DNA of 27,918 bases from Rikenellaceae bacterium (GTDB taxonomy: Bacteria > Bacteroidota > Bacteroidia > Bacteroidales > UBA932): positions 1 to 27,918 of the forward strand of contig CAAGHY010000150.1 in the NCBI GenBank assembly GCA_900769735.1, in the 5' to 3' direction. The position numbers were made by a program, and so were the translations under genes. Position 1 is the first letter of the stretch. Every line of letters begins with the position of its first letter. Below the pieces are notes generated by a model. The model searched no databases, was not told where the DNA came from, and was given only the letters and a program-made list of their open reading frames with translations. Shown here in pieces: positions 1 to 7,260 of the stretch.

Positions 1-17
1 CGACGCTCTTCCGATCT
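1..17 (+). other. Illumina TruSeq adapter remnant (artefact)
   Basis: The first 17 bases, CGACGCTCTTCCGATCT, are identical to the 3' end of the Illumina TruSeq universal adapter. They lie at the extreme end of the sequence, as untrimmed adapter carried into an assembly would. They happen to stay in frame with the downstream esterase, so a translation from the edge would carry about five false residues. Genomic sequence should be taken to begin at about position 18. Confidence 0.95.
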
Positions 18-1544
18 ACACACAATGCCTCCACCCCTAAGGATCCGGCATCGGTTCCCCTTCCGGCAGAAGAGAAAGGGACTGTAATTGACGGTACCAT
101 TGAGAATTCCAATATTTATCCCAATACCAAAAGGGCATTCCAGGTATTTGTACCAAAGCAATATGACGGGAAAACTCCTGCTTGCCTTGTAGTGGGGCTT
201 GACGGCAATCTGTTCAATGCCATAACCGTAATTGACAACCTCATAAAAACTGGTGAGATGCCCGTTACAATTGGCATCTTCATACAGCCTGGTGTCAGTT
301 ACAATGAGGATGGTTCAGTTGCCCGCTATAACCGCAGCAACGAGTTTGACCGCACAGACCACCGCTTTGCTGAGTTCCTTGAATCTGAGGTTATCCCAAT
401 GGTGGAAAATATGAATACACCGGACGGCAAAAAAATTCTTATCTCCAGCAACCCCAATGACCGTGCAATTACCGGTGCCAGCAGCAGCGGTATAGCGGCA
501 TTTACCGTAGCCTGGGAGCGCCCCGACCTTTTTGCCAGGGTATACAGTTCAGTTGGAACCTATGTGGCAATGCGCGGAGGAAATGAATACCCCGTTCTTG
601 TAAGAAAAAGTGAGCCAAAAGCACTCCGCATTTACTTGCAGGATGGCGTGAACGACACCTGGAACCACATCTTTGGCGACTGGTGGGAGCAGAACCAGCT
701 TATGGCTTCTGCCCTGAATTTTGCAGGATATGAGTTTGACTACAAATGGGACCGCGGTGGCCACAGCATCTATTACGGCACGCGTGCCTACCCCGATGCA
801 ATGCGCTGGTTGTGGAGAGGTTGGCCCGCAGAGGTTAAAGCCGGTACTTCAATGAATGGAATGATAAAGAGTCTATTGGCTGAAGGTGAGCAGTGGAAAG
901 AGGCTACCTCATCTGAGGCCGCAGAACTCCAGAAACTCTCTACAAAACCAGGTGAAAACCAGATTACCGGACATAATGGAGCGGACATTGCAAAATTTGT
1001 AAAATCTCCGCACAGAGTGCTTCCTATGCACAACGGAGACAAATATATCTCCAACACAGATGGAGAAATTTACCTGTTGAAAAACGGAAGCAAGAGAGCA
1101 GTGAAATTGGAGACTCTTCCAACTTCTGGTGCTGAGATTGCCCTTTACCCTAACGGCAAACTTCTGATTGCCAGCGAGAAAAACTCCAATTGGCTCATAA
1201 GTTACCTTGTTGCTCCCGACGGCTCATTGCAGGCTGGACAGCAATTCTACTGGCTGCACAACACCGACAACCACAATCACACCCCATACGGAAACATCAC
1301 CTTTGATACCCTTGGCAACCTTTACATTGCCACCCCTATTGGAATCCAGGTATGTGACCAGAACGGCCGTGTGAGGGCAATCCTTCCTCTCCCTGGCGGT
1401 GGAAGAAACGTGGAGGCAATTGCATTCATCGGGAATAAGATTTATGCCCGCTGCGGCGGCAAACTTTTCGTCCGCACATTTGCCCACACCGGTTGGAACA
1501 GCTGGGAGGCCCCAATTGATGTAAAATCTCAGGGTCAGGGTTGA
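18..1544 (+). CDS. Enterochelin-esterase-like hydrolase fused to SMP-30/gluconolactonase-like beta-propeller (5' partial)
   Basis: The reading frame is open from the contig edge, so the true start lies outside the window; the GTG at 192 is internal. The N-terminal half is an alpha/beta hydrolase of the Fes/esterase-D type. The nucleophile elbow reads GASSSG (474-491), a likely acid lies in the DGVNDTWN segment, and the catalytic His is in RGGHS (codon 762-764), followed by the AMRWLWRGWP segment common in this family. The last elbow residue is Ser where Gly is usual (GxSxG). From about position 1000 the protein becomes repetitive and beta-rich, with blades such as ALYPNGKLLIAS and FDTLGNLYIAT. 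This matches an SMP-30/gluconolactonase-type propeller. Such two-domain proteins are usually exported and act on sugar or phenolic esters; the substrate here is unknown. The transporter gene follows after 39 bases. Confidence 0.8.
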   Translation, partial: THNASTPKDPASVPLPAEEKGTVIDGTIENSNIYPNTKRAFQVFVPKQYDGKTPACLVVGLDGNLFNAITVIDNLIKTGEMPVTIGIFIQPGVSYNEDGSVARYNRSNEFDRTDHRFAEFLESEVIPMVENMNTPDGKKILISSNPNDRAITGASSSGIAAFTVAWERPDLFARVYSSVGTYVAMRGGNEYPVLVRKSEPKALRIYLQDGVNDTWNHIFGDWWEQNQLMASALNFAGYEFDYKWDRGGHSIYYGTRAYPDAMRWLWRGWPAEVKAGTSMNGMIKSLLAEGEQWKEATSSEAAELQKLSTKPGENQITGHNGADIAKFVKSPHRVLPMHNGDKYISNTDGEIYLLKNGSKRAVKLETLPTSGAEIALYPNGKLLIASEKNSNWLISYLVAPDGSLQAGQQFYWLHNTDNHNHTPYGNITFDTLGNLYIATPIGIQVCDQNGRVRAILPLPGGGRNVEAIAFIGNKIYARCGGKLFVRTFAHTGWNSWEAPIDVKSQGQG

Positions 1545-1583
1545 TTGTATATGTATTGATTGAATATTTTATCGGGAAGAAAA

Positions 1584-2495
1584 ATGAACCGTAGTCTTGT
1601 ATTGCCTTTGGCAATTGTATTCGGGTTGCTGTTCCATACTTGGTGCAGCACAATGACAGTTATTGTACCGTACCTGATTTTCACCATTCTGCTGCTTAAC
1701 TTTACTGCAGTGAACATTAAGCAGTTACGTCTGATGCGTATGACAGGGATGAACATTTCCCTGCTGCTGTTCCAGATTCTTGTGAGTTTGGGCGGTTATC
1801 TGCTGGCAAAATGCCTTGGAGCAAATGAAATAATTGCCCAAGGTGTCCTTATTGCAATAATATGCCCTGTAGCTGCCTCATCTGTGGTAATATCGTGCAT
1901 TTTGGGAGCAAACAGGGAAACGGTTACTGCGCACGTAATTTTGGGCAACCTTATGGTGGCAATTGTAGCTCCAATATTCTTCTCGTTCATTGGAATACAG
2001 CAGGAAATGCCGTTTCTTGACTCTTTCTGGCTGATCCTCAAAAGGGTAAGTCCAATACTTGCCTTTCCGTTCTTCATTGCCCTTGCCCTGCAGCAGTGGT
2101 GGCCAAAGGCAAACGGATTCTTTGCCAGAATAAAAGGGTGGTCATTCTATTTCTGGGCACTGGCACTTGCCATAACATTGGGACAAACTATAGATTTCAT
2201 ATTCCTGCACGGAGCAGAAAACCTGCACAGCATAATAATCCTGGGAGTTGTGTCGGTATTCATCTGCGCAATACAGTTTGGGCTTGGCAAGCTAATTGGC
2301 AAAAAATACGGGGACATTGTAGCCGGAGGACAGATGCTTGGCCAGAAGAACTCGGCACTGGGAATATGGATGGCCAATATTTACCTTAATCCGCTGGCTT
2401 CCGTTTCAATTGCATTATACTCTATTTGGCAGAACCTGTTCAACAGCTGGCAGATGTATATGCACGAGAAAAGAGTGAAGAAGGGGGCCAAATAG
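1584..2495 (+). CDS. BASS/SBF-like (bile acid:sodium symporter superfamily) transporter
   Basis: A 303-residue protein, very hydrophobic throughout, with about nine to ten membrane segments. It resembles the bile acid:sodium symporter (SBF/BASS) superfamily in length, in the small-residue-rich segment IAIICPVAASSVVISCILGAN, and in the late GGQMLGQKNSALGIWMA segment, which recalls the second conserved cross-over region. BASS proteins import organic anions with sodium. I chose ATG 1584 (MNRSLV), preceded by a GGGAAG purine tract; an in-frame TTG at 1560 would add eight residues but is a poor start. The gene is 39 bases behind the esterase with no promoter visible in between, so the two are probably cotranscribed. 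It may import a carboxylate released by the esterase, but that is inference from position only. Confidence 0.75.
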   Translation: MNRSLVLPLAIVFGLLFHTWCSTMTVIVPYLIFTILLLNFTAVNIKQLRLMRMTGMNISLLLFQILVSLGGYLLAKCLGANEIIAQGVLIAIICPVAASSVVISCILGANRETVTAHVILGNLMVAIVAPIFFSFIGIQQEMPFLDSFWLILKRVSPILAFPFFIALALQQWWPKANGFFARIKGWSFYFWALALAITLGQTIDFIFLHGAENLHSIIILGVVSVFICAIQFGLGKLIGKKYGDIVAGGQMLGQKNSALGIWMANIYLNPLASVSIALYSIWQNLFNSWQMYMHEKRVKKGAK

Positions 2496-2513
2496 CCGCT
2501 ACCTTTTAAACAG

Positions 2514-2552
2514 AGAACCCCACCAGGATGCTCTGGCGGGGTTCTGTTATTT
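2514..2552. terminator. Bidirectional rho-independent terminator
   Basis: A 13-bp stem with one mismatch (AGAACCCCACCAG at 2514-2526 against CTGGCGGGGTTCT at 2533-2545) is followed by a T-rich stretch on the + strand. It lies between the convergent transporter and secreted-protein genes. On the - strand the same stem is followed by CTGTTTAAAA, so it may stop both transcripts. Confidence 0.85.
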
Positions 2553-2595
2553 TAAAACATAGCCTATGTACCCTCTTGGTATCTATGTATTGGCA

Positions 2596-3297
2596 TTACT
2601 TGTTCTTCAAAATATTGAACAGTTCCCTTACCGGAGCCACTGAAGTAAAGTTAATGTCATTCTCCTTAAGATATTCCTCTATGAATGCCTTATGCTTAGG
2701 GAAATGTTTCATCAGCGCCTTTTTGGTTACAGGGTAAGGATTGCCTTTGACAAGCAGATAAGGTTTCTTGCTGTATGAGAACGGCTTGTCCGAATTGATA
2801 TTAAGCTGCATCAACGGAGCCGCGCCGTCTGCAAATGACTCAGAAACACTGGTAAGGCTCTTCACCGATGATGTCTGTGTCTTCAATCCGTAAGCTCCGG
2901 TTGCAGCATCGGTATGCACCTCTGTAAGTCTCAACTCACACAAAGCAACATCACCGGCCATCTCAAGCATCTCAATATAGCCGTATTTGGTGTTGATATA
3001 TGCTTTACCAAGGATATACGCCCTGTCAACCTCCTGGTTGTTCTTTATGATAAGGGTGTCATTGTCCGTTCCAATAAAATGGATTTTCTGGTCTACTGTA
3101 CAGATGTTCATTGTACCGGCAGACTGCTTTCCGTTGTCCGAAACAACAACACCAGGGTAGAACTTGGGATTCACATACATTACACTGTCATAAAAAGCCT
3201 TGCTGGCCTTATCCGGATACATGAAATTCTGTCTCTGAGCATAAGAAGTAACTGCACAAGCCACAAGCATTAAAGTTACAATTATAGTCTTTTTCAT
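2596..3297 (-). CDS. Secreted protein of unknown function, paralog 1 of 3
   Basis: I do not recognise the family. The protein begins MKKTIIVTLMLVACAVTSYAQ, a clear signal peptide, so the product is periplasmic or surface-exposed. I took the ATG at 3297 because the paralogs start at the same MKK; two further ATGs at 3303 and 3306 would add three residues. It shares most of its length with the genes at 3338-4051 and 5152-5835. Common blocks include FMYPD or its equivalent, TVDQKIHFI, a ND-LIIK/LVIK strand, ILGKAY followed by N-KYGY, YSKKP, a KALMKHFP-like helix and a C-terminal VRELF. The pattern suggests a compact beta-rich domain followed by a short helical end. It lies 40 bases behind paralog 2 in tandem, with no promoter box seen between them. 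Confidence 0.85.
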   Translation of the reverse strand: MKKTIIVTLMLVACAVTSYAQRQNFMYPDKASKAFYDSVMYVNPKFYPGVVVSDNGKQSAGTMNICTVDQKIHFIGTDNDTLIIKNNQEVDRAYILGKAYINTKYGYIEMLEMAGDVALCELRLTEVHTDAATGAYGLKTQTSSVKSLTSVSESFADGAAPLMQLNINSDKPFSYSKKPYLLVKGNPYPVTKKALMKHFPKHKAFIEEYLKENDINFTSVAPVRELFNILKNK

Positions 3298-3337
3298 AAG
3301 CATCATATTAAAATTGGTTTCAGTATTATATTAAATT

Positions 3338-4051
3338 TCACACTATCTGTGGCCCTACATAAAGAATAAACTTCAACATACAGAACAATTCCCTCACCGG
3401 TGCCACTGAAGTAAGAGTCACATTATTCTCTTTGAAATACTGTTCTATGAACTCCTTATGCTCAGGAAAATGTTTCACCAAAGCATTCTGTGTTACTGGG
3501 TACGCCTTACCATCCACAAACAGGAAAGGCTTCTTGCTGTATGAGAATGCCTTATCAGCATTGATATCCAAATGCAACAAAAGGGATGAACCCCATTCTG
3601 CATATGTCAACGCCTTTGTTGCTGAAGTCTGATTTTTCAATCCATATGCTCCTGGAGCAGCATCTGTATGGAATTCTGTAGCCTTCAATTCGCACAATGT
3701 AACATCACCTACACTCTCAAGCTCCTCCATAAAACCATATTTGCTGTTGACGTATGCTTTTCCCAAAATGTAAGCTCTCTCTACCGCCTGATTGTCTTTA
3801 ATGACAAGCGTATCGTTGTCGGGACCAATGAAATGGATCTTCTGGTCTACAGTTGAAATATTCATTGTTCCTCCCGACAGTTTACCACTCACTGAAACTA
3901 AGATACCAGGATGAAACTGCTGATTCACAAACTTCACGCTGTCATACAACTCCATAACAGCATTGTCGGGATACATGAAATTCTGCCTCTGTGCGTATGA
4001 TGACACTGCACAGAAAATAAGCAATACAGCTGCAATTACAGTCTTTTTCAT
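3338..4051 (-). CDS. Secreted protein of unknown function, paralog 2 of 3
   Basis: A 237-residue protein starting MKKTVIAAVLLIFCAVSSYAQ (signal peptide). It is closely similar to the downstream tandem copy; by eye well over half the positions agree. The frame stays open upstream to 4213, but those 54 codons overlap the divergent peptidase gene and precede the signal peptide. A promoter box at 4073-4080 also places transcription start just before 4051, so the short form is right. The C-terminus differs from its paralogs: after VRELF it runs on for about a dozen hydrophobic residues (MLKFILYVGPQIV) where the others stop. This looks like a lost stop codon or small indel at the end. Function unknown; its neighbour is a divergently transcribed M28 peptidase. 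Confidence 0.85.
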   Translation of the reverse strand: MKKTVIAAVLLIFCAVSSYAQRQNFMYPDNAVMELYDSVKFVNQQFHPGILVSVSGKLSGGTMNISTVDQKIHFIGPDNDTLVIKDNQAVERAYILGKAYVNSKYGFMEELESVGDVTLCELKATEFHTDAAPGAYGLKNQTSATKALTYAEWGSSLLLHLDINADKAFSYSKKPFLFVDGKAYPVTQNALVKHFPEHKEFIEQYFKENNVTLTSVAPVRELFCMLKFILYVGPQIV

Positions 4052-4072
4052 ATGCGTTATGTTTGATTTGAA

Positions 4073-4080
4073 CAAACTTA
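4073..4080 (-). promoter_or_regulatory. Bacteroidota -7 promoter box for the paralog 1/2 pair
   Basis: The - strand reads TAAGTTTG, a perfect TAnnTTTG match, ending 21 bases before the ATG at 4051. No convincing -33 TTG was found at the usual 19-21-base spacing. It is divergent from the peptidase promoter 22 bases away. Confidence 0.6.
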
Positions 4081-4102
4081 CAAAAAATCCATTGAATTTG
4101 AT

Positions 4103-4110
4103 TATTTTTG
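4103..4110 (+). promoter_or_regulatory. Bacteroidota -7 promoter box for the M28 peptidase
   Basis: TATTTTTG is a perfect TAnnTTTG match, 23 bases before ATG 4134. A transcription start about 5-8 bases downstream would fall after the alternative ATG at 4113. This supports the start at 4134. Confidence 0.6.
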
Positions 4111-4133
4111 TAATGAAGAAAATTGCTTTCATT

Positions 4134-5093
4134 ATGAAAAATATCATTGCGGCACTTCTGTTGTGCCTTTCCGTTTCCGCTTTTGCACAAGACAGACAAG
4201 GGAAAAATTTCACTGATGAATGGGGTGTCTACAGTACAAAATATGCCCAGGAAGTTATAGACTTTATGGCCCACAAGAAGTTCAAAGGGCGTGAGGCAGG
4301 AACAAAGGAGAACCACAAGGTTATGGAGTTCATTGCCGGTGAGTTTGAGAAGGCCGGCTATGAGGTGGAGAAGCAGGGCATTACTGATGAAACCCTTACC
4401 TGGGCAATTGGCGAGCCAAAACCTGGCAGGACATATCCAAAGGAGATGACCAATGTCATTGCAAAGCTGAAGGGCAAGGACCCGCATAAGCTTGTTGTGG
4501 TTGGTGCACATTATGACCATTTGGGTTACAAGAAAGGTATTGGAATCCATCCTGGTGCAGATGACAATGCATCGGGAATTGTGGCGTTGCTCTCTTTGGC
4601 AAAAATGCTGAAATCATCGGGAATAACACCTGAATATACTGTACTGTTCTGTGCCTGGGACGGTGAGGAGAAAGGGTTGCTTGGTTCCAAGTTTTTTGTA
4701 AATACCTGGTATGAGCAGCGGAACATTACAAAAGATTCCATCTGCTTTTATATGAATTTTGATATGGTTGGACGCACTGCAGACCCTGCAAATCCAGCTG
4801 TAACTTTTGCGTGGAATGACAATTACCCGTATTTGCGCAGCGAGTGCGAGGCAGCTGCAGAGAAAATTGCGGCACCTTTCACCGTTCTGTATGACCAGCG
4901 CTTTGGAGATGGCAAGGGAGGATCGGACTATGCACCGTTCTCTGCCCGCAACATCCCGTTTGTAGCCTGGATGGAGGATGAAATGCACGCAGACTACCAT
5001 AAACCGGGTGATACTCCCGATAAAATACACTGGATAAAACTCCGTAAAACTGTTTTGCTGGCATACGGAATCCTTTGGGGCCAGGTGCAGTAA
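4134..5093 (+). CDS. Secreted M28-family zinc aminopeptidase
   Basis: A 319-residue exported metallopeptidase. The signal peptide is MKNIIAALLLCLSVSAFAQ. The two-zinc M28 site is complete: His126 in AHYDH, the bridging Asp144 in GADDNASG, catalytic Glu178 and ligand Glu179 in WDGEEKGLLGS, Asp210 in NFDMVGR, and His289 in HADYHKPGDTPD. M28 enzymes remove N-terminal residues from peptides, or in some cases cyclise N-terminal glutamine; which one applies cannot be told here. The frame is open upstream to 3963, but those codons overlap paralog 2 in antisense; ATG 4113 is also possible, but the promoter position favours 4134. It is divergent from paralogs 1 and 2 and followed after 58 bases by paralog 3, so it sits inside the paralog cluster. 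A periplasmic peptide-trimming role fits. Confidence 0.9.
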   Translation: MKNIIAALLLCLSVSAFAQDRQGKNFTDEWGVYSTKYAQEVIDFMAHKKFKGREAGTKENHKVMEFIAGEFEKAGYEVEKQGITDETLTWAIGEPKPGRTYPKEMTNVIAKLKGKDPHKLVVVGAHYDHLGYKKGIGIHPGADDNASGIVALLSLAKMLKSSGITPEYTVLFCAWDGEEKGLLGSKFFVNTWYEQRNITKDSICFYMNFDMVGRTADPANPAVTFAWNDNYPYLRSECEAAAEKIAAPFTVLYDQRFGDGKGGSDYAPFSARNIPFVAWMEDEMHADYHKPGDTPDKIHWIKLRKTVLLAYGILWGQVQ

Positions 5094-5098
5094 TTTAG

Positions 5099-5129
5099 TT
5101 GTTATATAATTTGTAAATCACTACTTTTG
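5099..5129 (+). promoter_or_regulatory. Promoter of the amino-sugar salvage operon
   Basis: The -7 box TACTTTTG (5122-5129) is a perfect TAnnTTTG. A TTG at 5099-5101 lies exactly 20 bases upstream, the usual Bacteroidota -33 spacing. The ATG of paralog 3 is 22 bases after the box. This is the best-formed promoter in the window. Confidence 0.7.
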
Positions 5130-5151
5130 TAGGTTCTTAAAACTGATTCTT

Positions 5152-5835
5152 ATGAGAAGATTTGTATCCTTGGTTATATTGCTGTTCATTGGAACAGCTG
5201 CATTTTCACAGACTGTTTCATTTACCAGTCCAAACGCAGAGAGCCAGAAGATGCTTGACAGCGTAAAATATATCCTCCCTGAGTTTACTGCCGGTATGGT
5301 AATCTTCAAGAATGGCGAGCAGTCAAACGGCGCCATAAACATCAGCGCAATAGACCAGAAGATACATTTCATTGATCCAAAAGGTGAGATTCTTGTAATT
5401 ACCAACAATGATGATGTTTCAAGAGTGTTTGCTAAAGGACGCACTTTCCTTAACAGCAGATACGGTTATGTTGAACTATATGAAACCATTGGTGACATTT
5501 TTATGGGTGAGGTAAGAAGGGTTGGTTTCATCTCTGAAGACAAGGTTGGAGCTTTTGGCTCAAAATCACAGACTACAGCTATCCAAACTGTCAACTCCGT
5601 CCAGACAAGCGGAGGCTATATGGTTGATTTTGAAAAACAGAAAAATTCTCCGTATACCTACAAGAAGATTCCTTATGTATGCAGAAAAGGTTTGTTCCTT
5701 ACTGTTTCCAAAAAGTCTCTTCAGAAATGTTTTCCTGACAAAAAGGAGATCATTGAACAGTATATTAAGGAGAAGGACCCTAACTTGGGCAATGTTGAAG
5801 AGGTAAGAGAGATGTTTAAGACCATTTTGAAGTAA
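5152..5835 (+). CDS. Secreted protein of unknown function, paralog 3 of 3, operon leader
   Basis: A 227-residue protein with signal peptide MRRFVSLVILLFIGTAAFSQ. It is more diverged than the tandem pair but clearly the same family. Shared features are LDSVKY-, the IFKNGEQSNGAINIS block, AIDQKIHFI, a LVITNN strand, LNSRYGYVELYE, YTYKKIPYV, a KKSLQKCFPDKKEIIEQYIKE helix and VREMF near the C-terminus. Its stop codon overlaps the ATG of the AmgK-like kinase by one base (TAATG). It is therefore the first gene of that operon and translationally coupled to the kinase. The coupling suggests a role in wall-fragment handling, but nothing in the sequence gives a biochemical activity. Function unknown. 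Confidence 0.85.
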   Translation: MRRFVSLVILLFIGTAAFSQTVSFTSPNAESQKMLDSVKYILPEFTAGMVIFKNGEQSNGAINISAIDQKIHFIDPKGEILVITNNDDVSRVFAKGRTFLNSRYGYVELYETIGDIFMGEVRRVGFISEDKVGAFGSKSQTTAIQTVNSVQTSGGYMVDFEKQKNSPYTYKKIPYVCRKGLFLTVSKKSLQKCFPDKKEIIEQYIKEKDPNLGNVEEVREMFKTILK

Positions 5836-7256
5836 TGAAAGAACTGGAACAATTATTTGAGCAGTATACCAGGCAGAAGCCTGACAACATATATGAGCTG
5901 CCGTCAAGTGGCAGCAACAGAAGATATTTCAGAATATCAGGAAGCGGAATATCCCTTATTGGAGCAAAGGGACTTGATGTGGACGAGAACATAGCCTTTA
6001 TGGAGATTGCAAAGCATTTCAAGCTTAAAGGACTTCCTGTTCCACAGGTTCTGTGTGCAAGCAAGGACAATATGTTCTACCTGCAGGAGGATTTGGGCGA
6101 CATCACACTTTTCAATACAATCCAGCAGGGAAGGGAAACCAGCAATTTTTCACCGTACGAGGTTGAGCTTTTGAAGAAGACAATTGCAACCTTGCCAAAA
6201 CTTCAGTTTGAAGGTGGCAAAGGTTTGGATTACAATGTCTGTTTCCCGCAGCCTGAGTTTGACGAGCGCAATGTATGGTTTGACTGCAACTATTTCAAGT
6301 ACTGTTTCCTTAAGACAACAGGACTTGAGTTCAGTGAGATAAAGCTTCACGATGACCTTACAAAAATGGCGGCAGACCTGCTTGAGGGCGGTAATGAGGA
6401 GACCTTTATGTACCGTGATTTTCAGGCAAGGAATGTAATGCTTGTAAATGACAACCCTTATTTCATTGATTTCCAGGGTGGCAGAAAGGGTCCGCTTTAT
6501 TATGACCTTGCCTCTTTTGTATGGCAGGCAAAGGCAAACTACCCTACCTCATTGAAAGAGGAGCTGATTGAGACTTACAGGGAAGCTTTGAAGCAGTATG
6601 TAGATATTCCAAAAGATGTTTTCTACAAGAAATTGCGTCTTTTTGTACTGTTCCGTACAATGCAGGTTCTTGGAGCTTACGGTTTCAGGGGATATTTTGA
6701 GAAAAAGCCCCACTTTTTGCAGAGCGTCCCTTTTGCAATAGACAATTTGCGCAAACTTATACAGGAACAGCCTTTTGAGGAGTACCCTTATATCCAGTAC
6801 ATTCTAGAGGAGCTTACCACAATGCGCCAGTTCTCAGACCTAAGGGCAGAGAGGAAACTGGAGGTAAGGATTTTCAGTTTCTCCTACAAGAAAGGGATCC
6901 CTGTTGACACCAGCGGAAACGGCGGAGGATACGTATTTGACTGCCGCGCCATAAACAACCCTGGAAAATATGACCACTTCAAGCATTTTACAGGTTTGGA
7001 CAAAGAGGTTATAGAGTTCCTTGAGGAAGATGGTGAGGTTACAAAATTCCTTTCACACGTATATGATCTGGCAGATGCCCACGTGACACGCTATATGGAA
7101 CGCAAGTTCACAAACCTTATGTTCAGCTTTGGCTGTACCGGCGGACAGCACCGCTCCGTTTACTGTGCACAGCACCTTGCTGAATATCTGGCAAAGAAAT
7201 ACAACATTACAGTAAAAGTTTACCATAGGGAGCAGGATATAAAACAGGAGTTCTAG
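5835..7256 (+). CDS. AmgK-like amino-sugar kinase fused to a RapZ C-terminal domain
   Basis: A 473-residue, two-domain cytoplasmic protein. Residues 1 to about 330 are an aminoglycoside-phosphotransferase-type kinase of the AmgK group (MurNAc/GlcNAc anomeric kinase). The nucleotide-side segment SSGSNRRYFRI is followed by the catalytic loop YRDFQARN (Asp195, Asn200) and the metal-binding FIDFQGG (Asp212). The catalytic loop has Tyr193 where the usual His stands. Residues about 340-470 match the C-terminal half of RapZ, including FSFSYKKGIP, MTGLDK-like FTGLDKEV, and the hallmark GCTGGQHRS (433-441). The RapZ P-loop ATPase half is absent. In E. coli the RapZ C-terminal domain binds glucosamine-6-phosphate and the GlmZ RNA. 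The next gene, four bases downstream, is MurU-like, which supports an AmgK assignment. Metabolite sensing by the fused domain is inference. Confidence 0.85.
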   Translation: MKELEQLFEQYTRQKPDNIYELPSSGSNRRYFRISGSGISLIGAKGLDVDENIAFMEIAKHFKLKGLPVPQVLCASKDNMFYLQEDLGDITLFNTIQQGRETSNFSPYEVELLKKTIATLPKLQFEGGKGLDYNVCFPQPEFDERNVWFDCNYFKYCFLKTTGLEFSEIKLHDDLTKMAADLLEGGNEETFMYRDFQARNVMLVNDNPYFIDFQGGRKGPLYYDLASFVWQAKANYPTSLKEELIETYREALKQYVDIPKDVFYKKLRLFVLFRTMQVLGAYGFRGYFEKKPHFLQSVPFAIDNLRKLIQEQPFEEYPYIQYILEELTTMRQFSDLRAERKLEVRIFSFSYKKGIPVDTSGNGGGYVFDCRAINNPGKYDHFKHFTGLDKEVIEFLEEDGEVTKFLSHVYDLADAHVTRYMERKFTNLMFSFGCTGGQHRSVYCAQHLAEYLAKKYNITVKVYHREQDIKQEF

Positions 7257-7260
7257 GATT

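Noticed and set aside
3963..4133. N-terminal extension of the M28 peptidase
   Set aside because: These codons are antisense to paralog 2 and upstream of the promoter box at 4103-4110; the signal peptide begins at 4134.
4052..4213. N-terminal extension of paralog 2
   Set aside because: The extra 54 codons precede a good signal peptide, overlap the divergent peptidase, and lie upstream of the -7 box at 4073-4080.
3942..4550. A 202-codon - strand ORF
   Set aside because: It is antisense to the M28 peptidase catalytic domain and to paralog 2's 5' region in another frame; the true genes have signal peptides and motifs.
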